A stretch of DNA of 64,000 bases from Marinobacter sp. Arc7-DN-1 (GCF_003441595.1 NZ_CP031848.1:2418001-2482000), one strand, 5' to 3'; numbered from the stretch's first letter, positions 9,316-18,425 are shown. Notes: a model not told the origin generated them from the letters alone. A program made the numbers and translations.

Positions 9316-9715
9316 GCGACATGAAGTTGCATGAATATATGTTGTAACCCGATGTTTTTTCCGTAACTGAGCGGATGTCGGAAGTGCAACCTGGTGTTCT
9401 ACCACCAGTATCCTACCCACCATGCGAAAAGGACTTGGTATGAAGCGTTGGGGACAATGAACCCTGGCAATGTCGTAGAGCCTTCAGGGAGGAAGAAGGT
9501 AACCCGTGATGGAGCCGGAGACTCTGCGTCGATGAGATGGGGGAAGAAGCGAAGGGTCTTCTGTAATGGAAGACATACGGATTCAGGATTTGTCCGACGC
9601 GAAAGTGTGCAGACGTCCCCTTGGTGCTTTGGTGCGAGAGAATTTGCGGGATTGATTTTATGAAGGAAGGCAAACGTCGTCTGTCAAGGTAGTTGGCACC
9701 TGATTCAGTTGGGCT

Positions 9716-10717
9716 CTAATGAGCCACGCATTGTTCTTTAACAGTTTGCTCTTCTGGTAATGGATTCAACCACACAGCTCCGATCGGCTCACAGTTCCGG
9801 ATGCTGGTTGACCAGCGGCCAGGGTTCTTTTCTCTGGCCTTTAGCAAGGTGATCTTTCGGCGTGCCAGTATGTCAGCGTCTTTGCCTGCATGGCGGTCTG
9901 CCGGTGTCACATAGCGGATAGCGCTGTGACGGTGTTCTTCGTTATACCAGCCGATGAACTTCCTTACCCAGTCACGTGCCAGCTCCAGGTTCTCAAAGCC
10001 TTCAGGCGGGTATCCCGGACGCTGCTTGGTGGTGCCGAACAGCGATTCGATATAGGCGTTGTCGTTAGACACACGCGGCCGGCTGTAGGACGGCGTGACA
10101 CCCAGTTTCTCGAACGTCGCCGGTAACGTGCCACCTTTCATGGCACTGCCATTGTCCGAATGCACCACCGGTGGGTTGTTGATACAGCCTTCACGGAGCA
10201 GCGCTTTGCGCAGCACGATTTCACTATTGGCGGCGCTTTCTGCATCGAAGACTTCGGCACCCACGATCTTGCGGCTGTAGACGTCGAGCATGAAGTACAG
10301 ATAAAAGAATTGACCCCGAACCATAGACTTTAAGTAAGTCACGTCCCAGCACCAGACCTGATTCGGTCTGGTCGCCTCGTGCCGGCGTGGCGGGCCCACT
10401 CGTCCGGATGATCGTGTGCCCCGGCGATGGTTCTCATTGTGTTCGGTCAGAACGCGATAAAATGACGATTCTGAGGCGATGTACCAGCCATGGTCATCCA
10501 GCAACAGCGGCACGACCTGAGACGGTGGCAGACTGGCGTAATCGGACTGGTGGCAAACGGCCAGGATCATGGCTTTCTCCATTGCGGTCAGTGCATGAGG
10601 CGGTGTGTGTTTTGGTGCGCTTGGCCGGCCATCCTCATCACCGGCTTTCCAGCGGCGATAGGTGTTGGTGCCAATGCCCAGCTCGGCACAAGCGCTTTTC
10701 AGGCGCGCGCCATCCAC
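9716..10717 (-). CDS. IS3-family transposase OrfB (DDE integrase)
   Basis: The protein has about 333 residues. It has an HTH-like N-terminus and then an rve integrase core with RPNQVWCWDVTYLKS (first Asp), PPVVHSDNGSAM (second Asp) and NDNAYIESLFGTTKQ (catalytic Glu). The frame is open upstream of the first ATG to about 10767, overlapping the end of the OrfA extension. The true product is therefore probably made by coupling or frameshifting. All catalytic residues are present, so it may be active. Confidence 0.95.
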   Translation of the reverse strand: MDGARLKSACAELGIGTNTYRRWKAGDEDGRPSAPKHTPPHALTAMEKAMILAVCHQSDYASLPPSQVVPLLLDDHGWYIASESSFYRVLTEHNENHRRGTRSSGRVGPPRRHEATRPNQVWCWDVTYLKSMVRGQFFYLYFMLDVYSRKIVGAEVFDAESAANSEIVLRKALLREGCINNPPVVHSDNGSAMKGGTLPATFEKLGVTPSYSRPRVSNDNAYIESLFGTTKQRPGYPPEGFENLELARDWVRKFIGWYNEEHRHSAIRYVTPADRHAGKDADILARRKITLLKAREKNPGRWSTSIRNCEPIGAVWLNPLPEEQTVKEQCVAH

Positions 10718-10867
10718 ACGGGCCTCATCAACCAGCTCTAAGGCATGCTGGCGATCTCGGGTGCTGGTCAGTCGTCCTCGTCCCCCCAGATCGCCTGGGC
10801 CTTTTTTCGCAGGGCCAACAGCGCGGCTGTTTCAGCCAGGGCGGCGTCTTTACGCTTCAGTTCGCGT

Positions 10868-11260
10868 TCAAGTTGCCGGGTGCGTTTTTTTCTCCTGCTT
10901 GACCGCTTCACGAGAGCGTTTTTCGACCTTTTCATCGCGATCATTGGCGATTTCACAACTCTGGCGCCAGCGTCGAATCTGCTCGGGATAAACGCCCCGT
11001 TTGCGACAATACTCATTCAACTCGGACTCGCTCAGTGCGGCGGTCTCAAGCACGGCATTGAACTTATCGCGAGAACTCCAACCTTCCGGATCTGAACCGT
11101 GATCTGGCAGTAACTGTCCATTTTTCCGAGCTTCGTTTCGCCAGTTGTAAAGAGTGGCATCGGAAATACCTTCTTCCTCTGCCACTACGGCAACTGGCCG
11201 GTTATTAGGTGGCAGTAACTTTTTAAGAATGGCTTCGCGACGCTCCGGTGAATATTTCAT
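10868..11260 (-). CDS. IS3-family OrfA with probable programmed frameshift
   Basis: Starting at ATG 11260 after AGAGG, the protein opens MKYSPERREAILKKLLPPNN. It has a transposase HTH (ISDATLYNWRNEARKNG) and a second HTH (YPEQIRRWRQSCEIAND). The zero frame stops after KQEKKTHPAT. At the A7 run (10885-10891, minus strand) a -1 shift would continue into a leucine-zipper-like RQLERELKRKDAALAETAAL ending at 10768. A frameshift at an A-run is a normal control device in IS3 elements. Confidence 0.9.
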   Translation of the reverse strand: MKYSPERREAILKKLLPPNNRPVAVVAEEEGISDATLYNWRNEARKNGQLLPDHGSDPEGWSSRDKFNAVLETAALSESELNEYCRKRGVYPEQIRRWRQSCEIANDRDEKVEKRSREAVKQEKKTHPAT

Positions 11261-11341
11261 GAAAACCTCTGTCTCTCGCCCCACTTTATTGAGAGAGTCT
11301 AACATCGGGTGGGGTTCCAACTACCTTGACAGAGGGGGCAA

Positions 11342-12490
11342 ATGATGGCCGAACAGGCTAGTGCACCTTCAAGCGATGCACAACGCTGGCAGGCGATTGA
11401 CTGGCCGGAGGTTGAAAAGCGCGTTTATCGACTGCAGGTGCGTATCGCACAATCTGTTCGCGAACAAAGGTGGGGCAAGGCGCGTGCTTTGCAGCATCTG
11501 TTGTCGCGCTCGTTTGCCGCGAAAGTGCTGTCGGTCAAACGAGTCATAGCCAATAAAGGAAGTCGCACCGCCGGTGTTGACGGGGTGCTTTGGACGTCAC
11601 CCGGCCAATACTGGCGCGCGGCGCAAAGACTAGGGACAGCCGGTTATCAAGCGCAACCGCTGCGCAGGATCTACATCCCGAAAAAGAACGGCGATCGCCG
11701 CCCTTTAGGGATACCCACCCTTCACGACCGGGCGATGCAAGCTCTCTATGCGTTGGGGCTCAAACCCATAGCAGAAACCACCGGAGACCAACACTCCTAC
11801 GGATTCAGAGAGGGGCGTAGCTTGCACGATGCCTGCAAACAAGGCTTTATCGTACTGGCCCAAAGAACCGCTGCACAGTGGATTCTGGAAGCCGATATCA
11901 AGGCCTGTTTTGATCGCATCCGCCATATTGGGCAAGGCTTCAACTTCCTGGGCTTTCACTACAGGAAATACCGAGGTACCTTGCTGGTCCAGCCGCAAGA
12001 CGGCAAAACCCGGGAGTTGCCGGAGAAAGTGCGAGGTGTGCTGAAGAAGTACCGTGGCATCCCTTTCCACGCTTTACTGGCAAAGCTCAATGCCGTCATC
12101 AGAGGCTGGGCCTATGCGTATCGACACGTGGTAGCGAAAGAACGCCTGAGTTACGTCGATGACAGGATCTACCCACTGGTTAAAAAGTGGTTACAGCAGG
12201 AGCACCGATCCAAGACGTGGGCATGGATCAGAAAGCGCTACCGAGGGCGTTTCAAAGGTCGTATTGAGTATGGGTGCTATTACCCGACCGCGTCAGGTAT
12301 GAAGCTCATACGGTTGTTCAAGGCCGGGGACTTGCCGATTCGGTATCATAGCAAAATACGCAGTGGTGCCAATCCCTATGACCTGGCGGACAAAGACTAC
12401 TTCGAAGCGAGAGCCCGAAAGCAGCGGATGAACGCACGACGGGACCGACGATTCCTCAACCGTTCGTCGTACGAGAAACTGGCCGCCTGA
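11342..12490 (+). pseudogene. Group II intron RT/maturase lacking the polymerase palm (copy 2)
   Basis: The 382-residue reading frame is open from ATG 11342 to YEKLAA, but it jumps from KACFDRIRH directly to [10 protein letters not shown]. Compared with copy 1, 116 codons are missing, including GTPQGG and the YADD catalytic box. The deletion is in frame and falls between two short repeats (AGTCAT in copy 1). The fingers, thumb and C-terminal maturase part remain, so any surviving role would be RNA binding or splicing, not reverse transcription. It is cut off from the ribozyme 5' part by the IS3 element. Confidence 0.9.
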
Positions 12491-12653
12491 AGGGAGGCCT
12501 TACTGGATATGAATAGGTGGGTCGCCTGCGCGGCCTTCAAAGGGCTTGAGCTGTATGATGGGAAACTATCACGTACAGTTCTTATGGGGCGAAGGGCCGC
12601 AAGGGCCTTAGCTACCAGGTGCGCGCTGAAAACTATCGTCGTAGGGAGACAAA

Positions 12654-13181
12654 ATGCAAATTCCAACTAGTCGTAACCCCAGCCTGACGTCGAGCGTCAA
12701 CCCGAACCTGACGAGCAGTATCAATCCGCGTCTCACTAGCAGCATTAATCCAAAGCTGACGTCGAGCATTAACCCCAAGCTGACCTCAAGCATCAATCCG
12801 GCACTTACATCTAATATTAACCCCAAGCTGACTAGTTCCATCAACTACAAGCTCACATCAAGCAGAAATCCAAGTCTTACGTCGAGCATCAATCCCAAGG
12901 TAACTTCGTCGATCAACCCGAACCTCTCATCCAATATTTCTGGTCTATATCTCTTTGATCTAGGTCTCGATGCAGTAGGGTTCACAGTACAGGCAGCTCA
13001 GGGCTATTGGTTGTTGTTCGATCCGCGCTGTCAATTTACCGGAGTCGCTGTGAGTGCTCGGCAGAACGTCTTCGTTGAATTTGATCTGAACAACAATTTT
13101 GTCGGATTCTTTATTCATGCCAGAGCTCAGAGTTGGCTGCGGTTCGACGTCAAGAACGATTGGGTGGGGTTAACCACATGA
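12654..13181 (+). CDS. tandem-repeat cassette protein: 11 octapeptides plus four 21-residue repeats
   Basis: The protein has 175 residues. Residues 7-94 are eleven uninterrupted octapeptides of the form (I/V/R)NPxLTSS, for example INPKLTSS. Residues 97-175 form four further repeats of 21 residues (the last cut to 16), each with FD at positions 5-6 and G at position 13: GLYLFD, YWLLFD, VFVEFD, SWLRFD. There is no signal peptide and no known domain I can name; beta-solenoid or fibrous folding is a guess. GGGAG lies 6 bases before the ATG. The codons differ between repeats, so the repeat is old and held at protein level. Its attC is interrupted by a family 2 intron. Confidence 0.8.
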   Translation: MQIPTSRNPSLTSSVNPNLTSSINPRLTSSINPKLTSSINPKLTSSINPALTSNINPKLTSSINYKLTSSRNPSLTSSINPKVTSSINPNLSSNISGLYLFDLGLDAVGFTVQAAQGYWLLFDPRCQFTGVAVSARQNVFVEFDLNNNFVGFFIHARAQSWLRFDVKNDWVGLTT

Positions 13182-13188
13182 GGCCTAA

Positions 13189-13744
13189 TCGGGTAGCCGG
13201 GGGTATCTAGCCCCCAGCCCCCACAACACCCTGCATGCGGGTCCGCACAGGGCGTTTCCCGGAAATGTTTAAAGTAAAACGGCCGATTACCTCCTTCTTA
13301 CCCCAATGACGGCTTCTGATTTTGCGCCAACGCTCCTGGGTCCGGTCGGATATAGAGCAGTTGAGCTGCACAGGCTCCTCATTGATTTCCGAGTTCAGGC
13401 CTTCACCGTGTCCCAACCATTACGCTGGGCATTTGGCTACTATGCCGTCTGCTGACTTCTGCTCAATCACTGGTGGGGTTACCCCCATCGGCGCTATCGG
13501 TGTCCACCTTGTTCGCTCGCAACCGCCGATGGCAACGGCTGCGCCCAGGCTTGATCGACCAGTGGCCTGACTGGTAATTGACCGATCGCTCGTTGAGCAG
13601 ATCCCGATGCGTCGGACCGCCCCTCACGGGTTGGCCCTTGCCATTCGCTAGTGGTTAGCGTTCAATCGGGTAAAACCGGCTGAACGGTGATCTTCCCACA
13701 GGGGACTTTCACCCCATAAGTTCATGCCCATGCTGGGCGTACAC
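13189..13744 (-). mobile_element. ORF-less group II intron family 2, copy a
   Basis: On the minus strand it starts GTGTACGCCCAGCATGGGC and contains TGGGGTGAAAGTCCCC. It ends with domain V at 13224-13256 (CCTGTGCGGACCCGCATGCAGG) and a GC-rich domain VI closing GGCTACCCGAT. It is only about 556 bases and has no RT. It sits in the left core (TAAC) of the attC that continues at 13745. End positions are uncertain by one or two bases. Confidence 0.8.
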
Positions 13745-13808
13745 CAGTGGCTGTTGGCGGACGCACCTACGCTGGCGCTCCGGCACGCCGCAAAGCCAGG
13801 GCGTTACA
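13745..13808 (+). repeat. attC site (type B), left core split off by intron
   Basis: CCAGTGGCTGTTGGCGGACG to the right core GTTACAC. The left part (CTAA at 13185-13188) is on the other side of the family 2 intron. The sequence is identical by eye to the site at 8690. Confidence 0.85.
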
Positions 13809-13859
13809 CCTCCCTGATCCAGCCTTGAATTTTATACGGCATCGCCGTATATTCTGACA

Positions 13860-14450
13860 ATGCTATTCATCGAAACCTCAACGTTCACCAAGCTATTGCC
13901 GAACTACCTCACGGACGAGGAATACCGTGGGCTTCAAACCTACCTTTTGCAGAAGCCGGATGCCGGGGATCTGATCAAAGGTTCGGGTGGCGTTCGTAAA
14001 GTTCGATGGGCACCAGCGGGTTCGGGAAAGAGCGGTGGTATCAGAGCCATTTACTACTGGAAGAAGTCTGACCACGAGATATGGATGCTCACGCTGTACA
14101 GTAAATCAGAGCGCGCCAGTATTCCTGGCCATACGCTCAAGCAGGTAGCGGAGGCAATCAAAATGGGTGACAGGAACCTTGGGGCAGAGATTCTTGACGG
14201 TATCAATGAAATCAAGCAGTTCAAGAAGGGCAAATTGGCTCTACGAACGCATGAGCTTTCAGAGCCCTCCCCGCCTAAAATTATCAGGCTGAAGTTGAAT
14301 ATGTCGCAATCCGCGTTTGCCGGTCTTATGGGAGTGAGCGTGCGAACCCTTCAGGATTGGGAACAGGGACGTAGGGAACCACAGGGGCCAGCGGTTGCTC
14401 TTTTGCGCATTGCTGAGCAACACCCAGAAGTTTTTAATCAGCTTCACTAA
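13860..14450 (+). CDS. RelE-type toxin fused in frame to Xre/HigA-type antitoxin
   Basis: The protein has 196 residues. Residues 1-100 match a HigB/RelE-like toxin (GDLIKGSGGVRKVRWAP, SGGIRAIYYW, IWMLTLYSKSE). Residues 101-196 match its usual partner antitoxin (NLGAEILDGINEIKQFK, then the HTH MSQSAFAGLMGVSVRTLQDW and EQGRREPQGPAVALLRI). In relatives known to me these are two genes. Here no stop separates them. An in-frame ATG at 14163 has GGAGG eight bases upstream, so the free antitoxin can probably still be made. The attC of this cassette carries the long family 2 intron. Confidence 0.85.
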   Translation: MLFIETSTFTKLLPNYLTDEEYRGLQTYLLQKPDAGDLIKGSGGVRKVRWAPAGSGKSGGIRAIYYWKKSDHEIWMLTLYSKSERASIPGHTLKQVAEAIKMGDRNLGAEILDGINEIKQFKKGKLALRTHELSEPSPPKIIRLKLNMSQSAFAGLMGVSVRTLQDWEQGRREPQGPAVALLRIAEQHPEVFNQLH

Positions 14451-14466
14451 TCAGCGTGAGGTGTAA

Positions 14467-16436
14467 TCGGGTAGCCGGGGGTATTTAACCCCCAGCCCCC
14501 ACAACACCCTGCACCGATGCGTCGGACCGGCCGCTCCGCACAGGGCGTTTCACCGGGAATGGTGAAGCTTGATCCATCCATCACGCAGCGATACCAGACC
14601 CTCGGCTTTCAGATAGTCATTGGATAATGCCTGCTGAATGCCGGGCGTCTTGGAGCTACGCCAGGGACCTTTACTGGTAATGCCACACGCTACGGCGGCC
14701 TGCACGTGCACACCCAACTTCATCAGGCTCCTGACTTTGGTTCGCGGTTTGCGCCACTGTCGTCAGTAGGCCATTCGCACGCGGCGACGAATCCAGTGAT
14801 CCAGATCGCAGCAGCGTTGGTAGCCGGTGGCGATGCCGAAGTAGTTGATCCAGCCCCGAAGGTACTGGCTTACCTTGAAAAGCTGGTAGTGCATCGACAC
14901 ACCCCAGTTCCGATTCGTCAGTTCCCGGATACGTTGCTTGAACTTGCGCAGCGTGTCCGGGTGCCAATGGATCTGGGTTCCCTTGAAGGTGAAGCCCCAG
15001 GAACTTGCTGTCATTGGTTCTGACCACCCGGCTCTTGGTGGTGTTGACCGTCAGTTTCAGGCGGTGTTCGAGGAAGTGGCTGATGCTGGCCAGCACCCGG
15101 TCGCCCCGCGCGGCGGCTGTTCACCACAATGGTGAAGTCGTCCGCGTGGCGGGCAAACCGATGGCCCCGCCGTTCCAGTTCTTTATCCAGCGGGTCGAGC
15201 ATAATGTTGGCCAGCAGGGGTGACAATGGGCCACCCTGTGGGACACCTTCCCGACTCTCCAGATAGAGCTGGTTATCGATAATCCCAGCTCGCAGGTACC
15301 GGGCAATCAGTCCCAGCAAACGCTTGTCCCGGACCTTGTGGCCCAGGTGTGTCATCAGCAGGTCGTGATTGACCCGGTCGAAGAACTTCGACAGGTCCAC
15401 ATCCACGGTAAAGCGTCGCCCTTCCTTGAGAGCGCTTTGTACCCGTCGCACCGCCTGGTGCGCGTTCCGCCCCGGACGGAAGCCGTAGCTGTCCGCTGAG
15501 AATCCCGGGTCGAACAGGGGCATCAGGATCTGGGCAATGGCTTGCTGAATCACCCGGTCTGTCACCGTCGGAATGCCAAGCTGGCGCTTGCCACCGTCCG
15601 GTTTGTCGATCTCAACCCGGTGCACCGGCGCTGGTTGATAATCGCCCGAGCGAATCGACTGCTGGGCCACACTCCAATGGCCGCCCTTTACCCAGGCGGG
15701 AAACTCCTCGATGGTCATGCCATCGATACCCGCCGCTCCCTTATTGGCTCGAACCTGCTTCCAGGCTTGTTGTAGATTAGCCCGGTGCAGTACCGCATCG
15801 AGTAGATCTTCACTAAAGGCTGGCTTCGTGACCGTACGCTGAGTCACGTCATTGCCGGGCGGCATTCGTGCGTTCAAGTCGGTCAAGGCTCCTCCTTTAT
15901 TTCCGGTGTTAGGCCCTTCACCCTGTCCCGACCATTACGACGGGCGTTTGGCTACTATGGCCGCTGCTGACTTCTGCTCAATCACCGGTGGGGTTACCCC
16001 CATCGGCGCTATCGGTGTCCATCTCATTCGCTCGCAACCGCCGATGGCAACGGCTGCGCCCAGGCTTGATCGACCAGTGGCCTGACTGGTAATTGACCGA
16101 TCGCTCGTTGAGCAGATCCCGATGCGTCGGACCGCCCCAGATAAGAGCATGCACTGTCACTGCACAACTGCATCATTTACGGTGGCCGTTAGATCACGTG
16201 GCTTCGTCGTCTGGTGCCAACTCGCCTTCAGCCTACGCCTCATATGATGTTCTTGTTCATCAGCTCGCAGTTTTGCTAGCGGCTTACTTCCGGCCGGCGT
16301 TCCGGAGACCGCCCCTCACGGGTTGGCCCTTGCCATTCGCTAGTGGTTAGCGTTCAATCGGGTAAAACCGGCTAAACGGTGATCTTCCCACAGGGGACTT
16401 TCACCCCATTAGTTCATGCCCATGCTGGGCGTACAC
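14467..16436 (-). mobile_element. Group II intron family 2, copy b, with RT gene
   Basis: This is the only family 2 copy carrying an RT. It starts on the minus strand near 16436 with the same GTGTACGCCCAGCATGGGC head, and ends near 14467 with the same GGCTACCCGAT tail. Its domain V (about 14501-14550) is about 15 bases longer than in copies a and c. The added bases resemble a piece of its own 5' region (CGATGCGTCGGACCG), which should disturb the catalytic hairpin. It lies in the left core of the attC continuing at 16437. Confidence 0.8.
14550..15886 (-). pseudogene. Group II intron reverse transcriptase/maturase (family 2), disrupted
   Basis: It starts at 15886. The RT is clear: NKGAAGIDGMTIEEF, KRQLGIPTVTDRVIQQA, SYGFRPGRNAHQAV, DLSKFFDRVNHDLL, GVPQGGPLSPLLANI, and FARHADDFTIVV, where YADD has become HADD. 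Three lesions follow: one extra G near 15105 and another near 15008, each in a G run, and a TGA replacing a tryptophan codon just after RMAY (about 14763). The rest (group II maturase part, LRGWINYFGIATGY) reads to a stop at 14550. The nonsense codon makes decay more likely than base-calling error alone. Confidence 0.88.
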
Positions 16437-16514
16437 AAGGCCATTAAGGTTGCTCCGGGCCGTTGGCCCTCCACCGGACGCCCTAGTCGGGCGCCGTTTT
16501 TGCAGGCGTTAACT
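16437..16514 (+). repeat. attC site, left core split off by intron
   Basis: AAGGCCATTAAGGTTGCTCC through GGCGCCGTTTTTGCAGGCG to the right core GTTAACT. The left TAA is at 14464. It resembles the site at 5056. Confidence 0.75.
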
Positions 16515-16561
16515 ATCAGGTAGGACTGGCGAAGAAACTACACTGTAAGTACAATATATGC

Positions 16562-16858
16562 ATGCATCATTTCACCTTCGAATGGGATAGCACAAAAAGC
16601 GACTCGAATTTGCGAAAGCACGGTGTCTCGTTCGAAGAAGCGAAGACAGTGTTTACTGATGAGTTTGGTCGGTTGATGAGCGATCCAGATCACTCTGAGC
16701 TTAGCGAGGATCGCTTCCTATTGTTAGGAACGAGTATCCATTCGCGCCTGCTGGTTGTATGCCACTGCACCAGACAGGAGGACAGGATTCGCATCATTTC
16801 CGCGAGAAAAGCCGAGAAGCGGGAAAGAAAAATTTATGAGAGGTTCCGCCATGCGTGA
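16562..16858 (+). CDS. brnT: BrnT-family toxin (DUF497)
   Basis: The 98-residue protein has the BrnT pattern: FEWDSTKSDSNLRKHGVSFEEAKTVF, shown here in parts, then DPDHSELSEDRFLLLGTS, LLVVCHCTR, and RIISARKAEKRERKIYE. BrnT is a RelE-fold ribonuclease that is neutralised by BrnA. The antitoxin gene starts within its last codons, so the two are translationally coupled as one cassette. Confidence 0.9.
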   Translation: MHHFTFEWDSTKSDSNLRKHGVSFEEAKTVFTDEFGRLMSDPDHSELSEDRFLLLGTSIHSRLLVVCHCTRQEDRIRIISARKAEKRERKIYERFRHA

Positions 16859-17060
16859 TCACTACGATTTCACTGAATCTAAGCCCAATCCATACGCCGC
16901 GAAGCTTAAGAAGCAGGTAACGATTAGGTTGGACGAGGATACAGTAGAGTATTTCAAGCAAATGTCTGAGCGGAAGGGAATTCCCTATCAGAGCTTGATC
17001 AACTTGTATCTTCGAGACTGTGCTACCCAGCATAGGGATCTCAAACTGCAGTGGCAGTGA
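16851..17060 (+). CDS. brnA: BrnA-family antitoxin, ribbon-helix-helix
   Basis: The 69-residue protein starts at ATG 16851, overlapping brnT. It contains KKQVTIRLDEDTVEYFKQMS and GIPYQSLINLYLRDCA, a CopG/ribbon-helix-helix DNA-binding unit. BrnA binds BrnT and represses its own operon. The longer upstream reading of the same frame would overlap brnT extensively and is not needed. Confidence 0.88.
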   Translation: MRDHYDFTESKPNPYAAKLKKQVTIRLDEDTVEYFKQMSERKGIPYQSLINLYLRDCATQHRDLKLQWQ

Positions 17061-17067
17061 TAGTTAA

Positions 17068-17624
17068 TCGGGTAGCCGGGGGTATCTAGCCCCCAGCCCC
17101 CCACAACACCCTGCATGCGGGTCCGCACAGGGCGTTTCCCGGAAATGTTTAAAGTAAAATGGCCGATTACCTCCTTCTTACCCCAATGACGGCTTCTGAT
17201 TTTGCGCCAACGCTCCTGGGTCCGGTCGGATATAGAGCAGTTGAGCTGCACAGGCTCCTCATTGATTTCCGAGTTCAGGCCTTCACCGTGTCCCAACCAT
17301 TACGCTGGGCATTTGGCTACTATGCCGTCTGCTGACTTCTGCTCAATCACTGGTGGGGTTACCCCCATCGGCGCTATCGGTGTCCACCTTGTTCGCTCGC
17401 AACCGCCGATGGCAACGGCTGCGCCCAGGCTTGATCGACCAGTGGCCTGACTGGTAATTGACCGATCGCTCGTTGAGCAGATCCCGATGCGTCGGACCGC
17501 CCCTCACGGGTTGGCCCTTGCCATTCGCTAGTGGTTAGCGTTCAATCGGGTAAAACCGGCTGAACGGTGATCTTCCCACAGGGGACTTTCACCCCATTAG
17601 TTCATGCCCATGCTGGGCGTACAC
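17068..17624 (-). mobile_element. ORF-less group II intron family 2, copy c
   Basis: It is near-identical by eye to copy a (13189-13744), with the same 5' head, the same internal deletion and a canonical domain V at 17105-17136. It sits in a different attC (the left core TTAAC follows brnA). It has about 557 bases and no ORF of its own; the - strand reading frame through its 3' end is incidental. Confidence 0.8.
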
Positions 17625-17722
17625 AAGTCATTCCAGTTCGTTCCGGGCCTGGCGGCCCTCCACCGGACGGCCTTTTCTCCGCTTCGCTACGCAAAGGCCG
17701 CCGCTGAATATTGGCGTTATGC
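17624..17722 (+). repeat. attC site (type A), left core split off by intron
   Basis: AAGTCATTCCAGTTCGTTCC through CCACCGGACGG to TATTGGCGTTATGC. It is nearly the same as the site at 19014. Confidence 0.8.
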
Positions 17723-17793
17723 GGACGTTCGTATTGACGTACGTACCCAAAAGCGTACACTTGGTGAAAAGTTGAACACACAAGGGGTGCGTC

Positions 17794-18036
17794 ATGACCG
17801 GAATCACAGCAACTGAGGCGCGCAGCAACCTATATCGGTTGATCGACGAGACCGCCGAGTCCCACCAACCGATCGTCATCATGGGGAAGCGGAACAAAGC
17901 CGTCCTGGTTTCCGAGGAAGACTGGTCTGCAATTCAGGAAACACTTTACCTGCTCTCCGTACCAGGTATGCGGGAGTCTATTCGTGAGGGGATGGATACC
18001 CCCGTGGATGAATGCGATGAGGAGCTGGACTGGTGA
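17794..18036 (+). CDS. yefM: YefM-family antitoxin
   Basis: The 80-residue protein has the Phd/YefM fold: MTGITATEARSNLYRLIDET, then HQPIVIMGKRNKAVLVSEEDWSAIQETLYLLS, shown here in parts. It ends in an acidic tail (DECDEELDW) that in the family wraps the toxin. It overlaps yoeB by four bases and normally represses the pair together with YoeB. Confidence 0.93.
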   Translation: MTGITATEARSNLYRLIDETAESHQPIVIMGKRNKAVLVSEEDWSAIQETLYLLSVPGMRESIREGMDTPVDECDEELDW

Positions 18037-18296
18037 CATGGAAGTTGGTTTACACCAAGCAAGCCCAGAAAGACGCAAAGAAGTTGGCCTCCAGCGGCCT
18101 CAAACCAAAAGCCCAGGAACTGTTAGCGCTGATAGCGGAAGATCCATACCGCAAACCGCCTCCGTTTGAGAAGCTCATTGGTGATCTTGCGGGGGCCTAT
18201 TCACGCCGCATCAATATTCAGCATCGTCTGGTCTACCAAGTGCTAGAGGACAAGCAAGTGGTGAAAGTCCTCAGGCTGTGGAGCCACTACGAATAA
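18033..18296 (+). CDS. yoeB: YoeB-family ribosome-dependent mRNA interferase
   Basis: The 87-residue protein is typical YoeB: WKLVYTKQAQKDAKKL, GLKPKAQELLALI, PPPFEKLIGDLAGAYSRRIN and HRLVYQV, with the C-terminal LRLWSHYE. The usual catalytic set (Glu in FEKL, Arg in SRRIN, the final His-Tyr) is present, so the toxin is probably functional. It is one cassette with yefM. Confidence 0.94.
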   Translation: MTWKLVYTKQAQKDAKKLASSGLKPKAQELLALIAEDPYRKPPPFEKLIGDLAGAYSRRINIQHRLVYQVLEDKQVVKVLRLWSHYE

Positions 18297-18300
18297 TGCA

Positions 18301-18375
18301 TAACCAGTCGCTGTTGCCGGACAATTTTTCCGCCGCTTGGCGGCTCCAAACCGGCGTGTGAGCCTGGCGTTACGC
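18301..18375 (+). repeat. attC site
   Basis: TAACCAGTCGCTGTTGCCGG with arms TTTTTCCGCC and GGCGGCTCCAAA, right core GTTACGC. Confidence 0.8.
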
Positions 18376-18425
18376 ACATTTCCCACTGTATTGCATGGAT
18401 ACCGTGTATCCGGTAACCTATATCC

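Larger units (their letters stand above)
9674..11336 (-). mobile_element. IS3-family insertion sequence
   Basis: The element is about 1.66 kb and lies in intron copy 2. Inverted repeats TCTGTCAAGGTAGTTGG (near 9679) and its complement (near 11318-11334) mark the ends. The uninterrupted copy 3 shows the insertion point: GGCAA at 9669-9673 is repeated at 11337-11341, a likely 5-base target duplication. It carries orfA and orfB on the minus strand with an A7 run between frames. Confidence 0.85.
9313..12620 (+). mobile_element. Group II intron family 1, copy 2, deleted form, split by IS3 element
   Basis: It shares the 5' segment, domain V (12548-12581) and domain VI with copy 1. It lacks about 257 bases of domain I (join near 9467) and 348 bases of the RT palm (join near 11930). 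An IS3-family element at 9674-11336 separates the ribozyme 5' part from the ORF. Outside the IS it matches copy 3 apart from roughly eight base differences seen by eye. Confidence 0.85.

Noticed and set aside
12654..12950. 24-base periodic DNA at the start of the repeat protein as a CRISPR or DNA satellite
   Set aside because: The period is three times eight codons, the bases vary at third positions, and the reading frame is open throughout.
13207..13570. Short frames repeated at 13207-13570, 16988-17450 and 15852-16085
   Set aside because: They fall inside copies of the family 2 intron ribozyme; their repetition is explained by the intron copies.
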